The notes under the pieces: model-generated
What the model was told of the DNA's origin: nothing
Database searches by the model: none
The model's input: the letters and a program-made list of their open reading frames with translations, nothing else
Part shown: piece by piece, positions 7,099-12,650 of the stretch
Position numbering within the stretch: position 1 is the first letter of the stretch
Layout of the letters: every line of letters starts with the position of its first letter
Translations under genes and position numbers: made by a program
NCBI GenBank assembly: GCA_964588495.1
Contig: CAZPPS010000049.1
Location: 1 to 12,650, forward strand
Length of the DNA stretch: 12,650 bases
From: CAVPKN01 sp964588495
GTDB lineage: Bacteria; Chlamydiota; Chlamydiia; Chlamydiales; JAAKFR01
Direction: 5' to 3'

Positions 7099-8118
7099 TT
7101 AACTGACTTTGACCAGCAATTTGCCGAAGTTGCGCCCATCCAGGAGTCCGAGAAAAGCTTGGGGGGCATTTTCAATCCCCTCAACGATATCTTCCCGGTA
7201 TTTGATTTTACCGCTTCGTATGCCGTCTCCAACAAGTTTCAAGAAGTCGGGGTAATGATCAGAGAAATCATAATTAATAAAACCTCTGATGGTGAGGCTT
7301 TTGGAAAGAACTTGACGCATGGTGGCAGCGACACTATTTTTTAAGTCTTCGCTCTGAACACCGTTATATTGCGATATTAATCCACAGACGGGCACTCTGG
7401 CAAATTTGTTTAATAGAGGTAAGACGGCCTGCCAGATCAAACCGCCGACATTTTCAAAATAGACATCGATTCCGTTAGGACAAGCAGCCTCAAGTTGTTG
7501 TTCAAGTTTTGGGGATTTATGATCGATGGCTTCATCAAAACCCAAAACATCTTTGACGAACTTACACTTTTCTTGCCCCCCTGCTATCCCAACAGATTTG
7601 GCACCCGCAAGTTTTGCCAGTTGTCCCACCAAAGAACCGACAGCTCCGCTGGCGGCAGCTACTACAACAGTCTCCCCTGCTTTGGGCTGACCGATGATAT
7701 GTAACCCGGAATATGCGCTAAAGCCAGGCATTCCCAAAACACCGAGTCTAGTCGTGATTGGGGCTAAAGTAGGGTCTATCTTTCTGACGCCTGTGCCATC
7801 TGAAAGACAATGTGTTTGCCAGCCCGTATAAGCAAGGACCAAATCCCCAACATAAAAATCAGGAATATCTGACTGCATCACAACAGCTACGCTCTCCCCT
7901 GTCATCACATCCCCAATTTGCAAAGGCGCTGCATACGATTTTGAGTCATCCATACGCAAGCGCATGTAGGGATCAAGAGAGAGATAACGGGTTTGCAGAA
8001 GAAGTTCTTTTGGACCTGGTTTCGGTATCGAAAACTTTTCCATACGAAAATCTGTGTCTACAGGTTTTCCTTTCGGCCTTGCTGCAAGTACGATTTTTGT
8101 TGCTAGCTCTTCGCTCAT
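7099..8118 (-). CDS. MDR-family NADP-dependent oxidoreductase (CurA/prostaglandin-reductase-like)
   Basis: The 339-residue length fits the leukotriene B4 dehydrogenase/prostaglandin reductase/CurA branch of medium-chain dehydrogenases/reductases. The order of motifs fits too: an N-terminal GroES-like domain with YLSLDPYMRLRM (45-56) and GDVMTGESVAVV (69-80), then LGMPGFSAYSGL (128-139), the nucleotide-binding AAASGAVGSLVGQLAK (154-169), FENVGG (221-226), and the C-terminal GRNFGKLLVKVS. No zinc-binding Cys/His set is present, as is usual for this branch. Such enzymes reduce the C=C bond of alpha,beta-unsaturated aldehydes and ketones with NADPH in the cytosol. The exact substrate is not predictable. 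GAGGAC precedes the ATG. It diverges from the DJ-1-VOC gene, and its 3' end is duplicated at 3668-3734. Confidence 0.9.
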   Translation of the reverse strand: MSEELATKIVLAARPKGKPVDTDFRMEKFSIPKPGPKELLLQTRYLSLDPYMRLRMDDSKSYAAPLQIGDVMTGESVAVVMQSDIPDFYVGDLVLAYTGWQTHCLSDGTGVRKIDPTLAPITTRLGVLGMPGFSAYSGLHIIGQPKAGETVVVAAASGAVGSLVGQLAKLAGAKSVGIAGGQEKCKFVKDVLGFDEAIDHKSPKLEQQLEAACPNGIDVYFENVGGLIWQAVLPLLNKFARVPVCGLISQYNGVQSEDLKNSVAATMRQVLSKSLTIRGFINYDFSDHYPDFLKLVGDGIRSGKIKYREDIVEGIENAPQAFLGLLDGRNFGKLLVKVS

Positions 8119-8202
8119 GATTTGTCCTCTTTTATCTCAAGCTACAGCTTTTACCTATTTTTTCATAACCTAATTCAAAGGGGGTAATTTATAAAAAAGC
8201 AC

Positions 8203-8231
8203 TTGATTGGTTTATGTTCTTCCACTATATC
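8203..8231 (+). promoter_or_regulatory. Sigma70-type promoter of the DJ-1-VOC fusion gene
   Basis: TTGATT (8203-8208) and TATATC (8226-8231) are separated by exactly 17 nt and lie 47 nt upstream of the ATG at 8279. The 160-bp region is shared with the divergent MDR gene; I could not identify an equally good promoter for that direction, nor an operator. Confidence 0.55.
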
Positions 8232-8278
8232 CCAGCAACAACAACGATAAATAAAATGCGTGCAGCCGGAGGAAAAAT

Positions 8279-9394
8279 ATGAAAATCTTGATGGTCTTAA
8301 CCTCGCATGATCAGCTCGGCAATACCGGCCGAAAAACAGGATTTTGGTTGGAAGAATTTGCGGCTCCCTATTTTGTTTTTAAAGATGCCGGGGTCGATCT
8401 TACCCTTGCTTCCCCAAAAGGCGGACAGCCGCCCCTCGATCCGAAAAGCGATCTTCCAGAAAACCAAACCTCGGCTGTGACACGATTCAAAAAAGATGAG
8501 AGCGCGCAGAAAGCGCTTGCTAACACGCGCTTGCTTGCCGATATAAAGGCAGAAGGTTACGACGCAGTCTTTTATCCCGGCGGACATGGTCCTATGTGGG
8601 ATCTGGCTGAAAGCCCAGTTTCGAAAGCTCTGATCGAATCCTTCTATAATTCTGGAAAATTAGTAGCGTTTGTCTGCCATGCTCCTGGTGTCCTCCGCCA
8701 TGTCACATACAAGGGCGAGCCTCTCGTGAAGGGAAAACATGTCACCGGCTTTACGAACGGCGAAGAAGAAGAGGTGAAGCTCACCCACGTTGTGCCGTTC
8801 CTAGTCGAGGATGAAATGATGCGCCTTGGCGCCACATTTGAGAAGAAGATGAACTGGCAGTCTTTCGTCGTCACAGACGGCCGTCTCATCACGGGCCAGA
8901 ACCCTACATCGTCGACCTCTGTCGCTCAAACACTTTTGAAGCTCTTGACTGCATCCGAATTGGAACAGAAAAGTTATGAGATGCCCCCGAAGGAGGGTAT
9001 TTCTGTTGCCTATTTCCTCACTGTTTCTGATATTGACCGAGCAGTTAGCTACTACGAAAAGGTATTTGGCGCTCGCATTCTAAGCAGAGGAGATAGCAAC
9101 GGTGCACCCGGATACATTCAGATCGCCAATACGTGGATCCTTTTCAATGTTGGAGGCGGGCCTACCCAGGATAAGCCGTCGGTCACCCTCAGCATCCCCG
9201 ACCCGAATCACATAAACAGCTTCTTGAATATCCGCGTTGCAGATATTCAGGCATGCCATAAATTATGGAAAAGCCGAGGGGCCGAGTTCATCACAGAACC
9301 AATCCCCAAGTATGGCGAGATCCGCTGCTACATCCGAGATCCCGATGGTTATATCATCGAGGTTGGACAGAGCACCACATTGAAATACGGCTGA
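8279..9394 (+). CDS. DJ-1/PfpI (Hsp31-like glyoxalase III) - VOC fusion protein
   Basis: This is a 371-residue two-domain protein. Residues 1-225 form a DJ-1/PfpI domain of the Hsp31-like type. It has MKILMVLTSH at the first strand, GFWLEEFAAPY with the acidic Glu25, FYPGGHGPMWDL (98-109), and the nucleophile elbow FVCHAPGVL with Cys133 and His134. A Glu-Cys-His set of this kind is used by GSH-independent glyoxalase III and protein deglycases. Residues 240-365 are a VOC domain: VAYFLTVSDIDRAVSYYEKVFG, YIQIANTWILF, and DPDGYIIEVGQ with Glu361. The usual N-terminal metal-binding His of the VOC domain is absent, so metal binding is doubtful. A likely role is removal of methylglyoxal or related carbonyls. 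GGAGG lies 6 nt before the ATG and a good promoter precedes it. The GC content is visibly higher than in flanking genes, consistent with transfer. Confidence 0.88.
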   Translation: MKILMVLTSHDQLGNTGRKTGFWLEEFAAPYFVFKDAGVDLTLASPKGGQPPLDPKSDLPENQTSAVTRFKKDESAQKALANTRLLADIKAEGYDAVFYPGGHGPMWDLAESPVSKALIESFYNSGKLVAFVCHAPGVLRHVTYKGEPLVKGKHVTGFTNGEEEEVKLTHVVPFLVEDEMMRLGATFEKKMNWQSFVVTDGRLITGQNPTSSTSVAQTLLKLLTASELEQKSYEMPPKEGISVAYFLTVSDIDRAVSYYEKVFGARILSRGDSNGAPGYIQIANTWILFNVGGGPTQDKPSVTLSIPDPNHINSFLNIRVADIQACHKLWKSRGAEFITEPIPKYGEIRCYIRDPDGYIIEVGQSTTLKYG

Positions 9395-9685
9395 CACTGA
9401 TCTTAAAAAGTGTCCGCTCATATTGCGAACCATCAAGTTCGGGATAACGAAGAGTCTTTATTCCCCTTGATTGGACCTATACAAGTCAGCTCACCCCTTG
9501 GCAGCTAAAAGAAGAACCTCAAAATGCCACGCATGCCACCCGTCAATTTTTTAGCTCGAAACAAGAAAAAAAAGAAGCTCCTTTGTGCTCTTCTTGAAGC
9601 CAAGGCATCGTATAAGACCCAAGCAAAATCTTGATCGATAACGAGCGCTAGCGTATATTTGGCGGAGATAGGAAAGGATTCGCTC

Positions 9686-10111
9686 ATGCTAAAGAATCTA
9701 TGGAGCAACTTAATGGTTGCGGATGTTAATAAAGCAATCGACTTCTACACACACGTGCTTGGATTTCATCATGTAATGAGTGTGCCCATGGGGTCTGAAC
9801 AGGTTCTTTTTGAGTACTCCTCTACTCAACCTTTAGTCTATGCCTTGATCAAACATGGCGAGGTAGAGATCATGCTGCAAGAACAAAAGAGCTTGATAGA
9901 GAATGTTCCGGCATTGGGAGAAGCTCAGAATATCCGAAGTTCCGCCGTCCTATACTTCGAGGTCGAGGATGTGGTGTCCCTTGCCGCAAAACTTAAAGCA
10001 CATTGTCCCGTTGTGCGTGATCTGCACGACACTTTCTATGGCATGAAGGAAATCTACGTCAAAGATCTTAACGGTTACGTACTAGGATTTGCTCAAATCC
10101 AGGCTCGGTGA
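9686..10111 (+). CDS. VOC family protein
   Basis: The 141-residue product has the paired beta-alpha-beta-beta-beta pattern of VOC proteins: NLMVADVNKAIDFYTHVLGF (8-27), VEIMLQEQ, VLYFEVEDVVSLAAKL, and IYVKDLNGYVLGFAQ near the end. The canonical first His is Asn8, and the final ligand Glu is replaced in YVLGFAQ. It is therefore more likely a ligand-binding or non-metal VOC protein than a glyoxalase I; resistance-type binding proteins look similar. I chose the ATG at 9686, preceded by AGGA at about 7 nt, over an upstream in-frame TTG at 9659. It lies 290 bp after the DJ-1-VOC gene on the same strand. That gap holds a CGCTAGCG palindrome near 9648 and two short stop-interrupted ORFs, but no clear terminator. 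Confidence 0.8.
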   Translation: MLKNLWSNLMVADVNKAIDFYTHVLGFHHVMSVPMGSEQVLFEYSSTQPLVYALIKHGEVEIMLQEQKSLIENVPALGEAQNIRSSAVLYFEVEDVVSLAAKLKAHCPVVRDLHDTFYGMKEIYVKDLNGYVLGFAQIQAR

Positions 10112-10140
10112 GCCGCTTCTTTGCAATATTTGCTCGCAAA

Positions 10141-10164
10141 GAGGGCGCTACTGTCTAAAAAAAT
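10141..10164 (+). repeat. Copy 2 of a dispersed intergenic repeat
   Basis: This is the same 13-bp GAGGGCGCTACTG plus CTAAAAAAAT block as at 6948-6974, here 30 bp after the VOC gene stop codon. The two copies are about 3.2 kb apart in direct orientation and span the MDR, DJ-1-VOC and VOC genes. They could be remnants of a mobile-element end or a conserved intergenic signal. Confidence 0.5.
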
Positions 10165-10209
10165 CTTTAAAATCTTAATAAAGCATTAATTATTATAATG
10201 TATAATTAC

Positions 10210-10226
10210 ACTGTTTAATTAACAGT
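10210..10226. repeat. Short inverted repeat in AT-rich DNA
   Basis: ACTGTT-TAATT-AACAGT is a perfect 6-bp dyad with a 5-nt centre. A further AACAGTTTAAT half-site copy follows at 10229-10239. The surrounding 100 bp is extremely AT-rich. The arrangement resembles a small operator, but no regulator gene is present, and the next gene downstream appears broken. Confidence 0.35.
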
Positions 10227-10241
10227 ATAACAGTTTAATGA

Positions 10242-10820
10242 TGCTGGTTGTTCAATCACAAGATTCGGTTCTTTACTCTGAGGAATTGCTGGCAGAGGCG
10301 AAATCCAGAAAATGTGGAGCAAATCACGCGTTTTGTAGTTGAAAAAAAACTGTTGCCTCTCCCCCACTGTCCCCTAGTGCGGAGTCAGCTAATTGAGGAT
10401 ACGGCCAAGAAAGTTCTCAATTATGGCTTAGATATAGCGCTATCGATTAAGCAAAACAAAGAGCAAAGACCCTATTTTTCATTAGAAACTGTTGACGAGC
10501 AAATGGTAACAATGGAGGCTGTATCTGATGCTCAAAGAAAAGATCCAGCGCGAGAATGCTATAGTTCTGAGGCTTTACTGGAAGCAATTGATGCGGTGCA
10601 ATGGGGTAATTTGGATTCTTTAACTGAGCTAAATAAAGAATTTCCTGCCAGTGTCTTGGAAAATTACGAGGAACGCGAAGTCAAAATGGAGGGAAGAATT
10701 TTTGATAAGCTCTCATCTGGAGAAAACTCACTCTTTGCGATTGGCTGCAGTCATTTGCCACGGATCATTAGTCTGCTAAAAGCGCGCGGTGCGTTTGTCG
10801 AACAGATAATCCTATCTTAA
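10242..10820 (+). pseudogene. N-terminally truncated TraB/GumN-family gene
   Basis: Several family landmarks occur in order: YGLDIALSIKQ (59-69), FSLETVDEQM (77-86, cf. LExxxxQ), AVQWGNLDSL (116-125), EEREVKMEGRI (141-151, cf. RNxxMxxxI) and FAIGCSHLPRIISLLKARG (163-181, cf. GxxHLxGxxGLLxxxG). TraB/GumN proteins are typically 260-300 residues and begin with a GTxH motif. That section is missing, and the distance between LLPLPHCPL and YGLD looks short, suggesting an internal deletion as well. The frame has no ATG near its beginning (only a TTG at 10248) and opens right after a TGA. The family is thought to be hydrolase- or protease-like; function here is probably lost. Product positions are numbered from the TTG. 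Confidence 0.6.
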
Positions 10821-10858
10821 AAAAGTTAAGGGCACACAATTTTCGGCATCAAAGACAA

Positions 10859-11089
10859 GTGAGGTTCCTTCTTAAAATCGATAAAATTGAAGGTAGAATA
10901 CAAAGTCTTAGCAAAATTGAATCATCTTCTGATGAAATTGAGCAATTAAATGCGGTTTGGTGGGGATTTAATAGCAGGATCAATTCGCTTAAAAAATTTA
11001 GTGTTGCACACAGATTTAAAGAGACAAAGTATATTGGTAATCGACGGGAAATGGTCTTTGAAAAAAAACCACCTCATAAATGGGTATGA
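10859..11089 (+). CDS. Short unrecognised ORF, possibly a gene fragment
   Basis: This 76-codon frame starts at a GTG without a convincing ribosome-binding site. The product is basic and helix-prone (IDKIEGRIQSLSKIESSSDEIEQL) with a Trp pair (NAVWWGF). The same frame stays open upstream into the TraB/GumN-like region, so this could be a frameshifted tail of something larger or simply noncoding. I recognise no family. The rest of 10821-11270 shows nothing else I can support. Confidence 0.2.
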   Translation: MRFLLKIDKIEGRIQSLSKIESSSDEIEQLNAVWWGFNSRINSLKKFSVAHRFKETKYIGNRREMVFEKKPPHKWV

Positions 11090-11270
11090 ATAGCATGACT
11101 TTTCTATACGAAGAATAGCTTTTTTGAGTGAAATACTTCAAAAATTGACAACGCTGGATTCGGTGGTTGTGTTGAATTTGTAGCCATAAAACTTTCCTTA
11201 AGAGCAAAACCAATTAAAAATCATAATTATGCCACCACCTATGATACTGATAGCAAGTCCCATCGCAGGG

Positions 11271-11640
11271 TTACAAGCAACAAGAACTCCAGTCTAAGGT
11301 AGTTGGTTTTTGCTGTTGCATGATCGGTTGGGTGACAGCATGTGTCTGCTGCACCACTTGTTTCAACCGTTCTATTTCCCTATCCTGCTGATGACGCAGT
11401 CTTTCTGATTCCTCAAATCTTCTATTTAAATCTTTTTCTCGTTTTGTCTGCGAATCAAAACGCATTTTTAGTAGCACGTTCCCAGCAATAACCCGTTGAA
11501 GGTCATCGAAAGAAATTACAAAAATACCGATTCTCTGGCTTATAATGATGAGGTTGAAATTTTTCTTCTTGTAAATCCTCGGTCGTCTGTGATTCAACGC
11601 TATTCCTGCACAAGGCCAACTTATAGTATTTGACATACAC
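11271..11640 (-). pseudogene. Probable frameshifted gene ending in a coiled coil and CCL
   Basis: Two minus-strand frames look protein-like in succession. The first runs from about 11640 (GTG, open further upstream to near 11735) to a TGA at 11503-11505 and encodes a hydrophilic stretch including QTTEDLQEEKFQPHHYKPEN. The second takes over near there and runs to the TAA at 11271 with a strongly charged coiled coil (KREKDLNRRFEESERLRHQQ, then DREIERLKQ), a Gln-rich stretch and the terminus DWSSCCL. An alternative reading is a single 121-residue ORF from the ATG at 11636, preceded by AGGGG, but its first 50 residues look unnatural. I infer a frameshift in an older gene. I recognise no family. 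Confidence 0.4.
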
Positions 11641-11759
11641 CCCTAAAAAAAGGGAGTTCTCTAATTTTTTGTGATTAATTGCAAAGCTGTGGCTAAAATA
11701 CCTAAGTCCTAACCAAACGCATTTTCACAATATCGCTTTTTCCTGCTAATAAACAGCGC

Positions 11760-12650
11760 TTATATTGCAAAAGGTTGGGTGTTCAAATATTTTTCCCGAT
11801 CCATTTCAGGATGATCGGGAGAATCGGCAGAAATCAATTGTGTCGGCTCAGCCAGTTTGATAATCTTCACAACCTCTTGGCTTGAGAGCCCTTTAATTGG
11901 GAAAAGGGATTCGAAATGATCTCCTTTTTTGCGATAAAGAAGTAGTAGCCCGTTATTTGATTCCTCGTTAAAAAATTTAGGAGGAGACATTTTGTCCATA
12001 AGGAGGATCGGGCGATTCAGCATCATGGCTAGGGCGAAGATTTCAGTTTCAGTGGCCCAGGTGTTAGTCCAGGACATCTGCTCAAGATAGGTCTCCCAAG
12101 AGTCGTAGTAATATTCGGTTCCATCATTGCCCATGCGTAGGTAGCCAGCTACTTGATCTTTTTCCTGCTGAATGTCAGCTCTTTTTTCACGCATGAAAAG
12201 GATTAAGTTTGAGCGAAGTTGTTCAGAATTATGAATTTGATCTATCTGGACGGCGATGTTATCGAATAGACAGTTGCCGATTTTCTTTGCGTCTGAATTG
12301 TCGCTACAAACTAGCCCATAATCGGCAAAGAGTTCATCACCATAGCTTGAAGTACGATGGATTAAAATGGAGCTCTCTGCAGCAAAACAGTGTTCTTGGA
12401 TCAAACCAAAGATAAGACCGCGGATCACATGTTTGCGGTAATTCTCTTTGTTGATCTCCTCAGAAGTTGCTAAGCATTGATAGAGGGCTTGCAGTTCCTC
12501 GACATTTTTAGGTAACACACCCAGAATCTTGTTCACATAGGCATAAAGCTCTTCTGAAAGAGGCCATTGTTTATCGAGGTGAAATGCAAGCTCTTTTGGC
12601 AGATTGATTTGCCTCCATTCATCACTTCCTATGTTGATATAGGCTGGGAT
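11760..12650 (-). CDS. OTU-like cysteine protease, 5' part beyond the window
   Basis: The frame is open to the window edge, giving at least 296 residues; a GTG at 12536 is internal (Tyr-Ala-Tyr-Val precede and continue in frame), so the true start is outside. An OTU-type core is visible: IGNCLFDNIA with the nucleophile Cys127 (window numbering), then about 70 residues on the TNTWATETEIFALAMMLNRPI segment typical of OTU domains (cf. WGxxxELxALA), and GDHFESL with the catalytic His245. The usual Asp before GNCLF is replaced here (KIGNC), so the oxyanion environment differs. OTU proteases cleave ubiquitin chains; bacterial members in intracellular species are secreted deubiquitinase effectors. 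By analogy this one probably acts in the host cell. The last 50 residues are a polar tail. No terminator is evident after the stop. Confidence 0.75.
   Translation of the reverse strand: MPAYINIGSDEWRQINLPKELAFHLDKQWPLSEELYAYVNKILGVLPKNVEELQALYQCLATSEEINKENYRKHVIRGLIFGLIQEHCFAAESSILIHRTSSYGDELFADYGLVCSDNSDAKKIGNCLFDNIAVQIDQIHNSEQLRSNLILFMREKRADIQQEKDQVAGYLRMGNDGTEYYYDSWETYLEQMSWTNTWATETEIFALAMMLNRPILLMDKMSPPKFFNEESNNGLLLLYRKKGDHFESLFPIKGLSSQEVVKIIKLAEPTQLISADSPDHPEMDREKYLNTQPFAI

Noticed and set aside
9410..9634. Two short in-frame ORFs (GTG at 9410, ATG at 9524) separated by one stop, the second a lysine-rich 36-codon ORF ending SYKTQAKS
   Set aside because: Neither has a convincing ribosome-binding site or recognisable homology. 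They could be a decayed gene, but the evidence is too thin to annotate.
11198..11263. A minus-strand 21-codon ORF for a hydrophobic peptide (MGLAISIIGGG...), similar in look to small membrane toxins
   Set aside because: There is no ribosome-binding site, no antisense RNA or antitoxin candidate, and a single hydrophobic run of this length occurs easily by chance.
12423..12536. GTG at 12536 as the start of the OTU gene
   Set aside because: The frame continues upstream without a stop for 38 codons to the window edge with normal-looking protein sequence, and no ribosome-binding site precedes the GTG.
1..12650. CRISPR arrays, tRNA or rRNA genes, restriction or abortive-infection defence modules
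   Set aside because: I saw no regularly spaced repeats, cloverleaf-like sequences or rRNA stretches. The helicase is UPF1-like and has no adjacent nuclease or methylase partner that would suggest a defence system.

Overview
The window looks like an accessory stretch of an amoeba-associated, intracellular-type bacterium, most likely an environmental member of the Chlamydiota (Parachlamydia/Waddlia-like). This rests on four things: a protein with an Inc-like bilobed hydrophobic N-terminus, an OTU-type cysteine protease, a UPF1-like helicase carrying a eukaryote-type CCCH zinc finger, and moderate-to-low GC with scattered gene debris. The assignment is an inference; no rRNA or species-diagnostic housekeeping gene is present, and other amoeba symbionts such as Legionellales are not excluded.

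Layout. Positions 1-221 hold the 3' end of a probable group II intron (domains V and VI). A minus-strand gene (269-2398) encodes a 709-residue Inc-like membrane protein with a degenerate repeated module. Head-to-head with it is a short alpha/beta-hydrolase remnant (2411-2593), then an AT-rich gene for a small exported protein (2694-3206) and a VOC/glyoxalase-fold gene (3269-3655). A minus-strand SF1 helicase gene (3736-6855) follows. It is bracketed by two copies of the 3' end of an MDR oxidoreductase gene: a 22-codon remnant at 3668-3734 and the intact gene at 7099-8118. Divergent from the intact gene is a DJ-1/PfpI-VOC fusion (8279-9394) behind a good sigma70-type promoter, followed by a second stand-alone VOC gene (9686-10111).

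From about 10110 to 11760 the DNA is mostly decay. It holds an N-terminally truncated TraB/GumN-family gene, a small unrecognised ORF and a frameshifted coiled-coil gene. The window ends inside a minus-strand OTU-protease gene (11760 to beyond 12650), whose frame stays open to the edge.

Two themes stand out. One is probable host-directed proteins: the Inc-like protein, the OTU protease and possibly the CCCH helicase. The other is a cluster of putative carbonyl/aldehyde detoxification genes: MDR reductase, DJ-1-VOC fusion and two VOC proteins. The most unusual object is the bacterial UPF1/SMUBP2-like helicase ending in a tristetraprolin-like CCCH finger.
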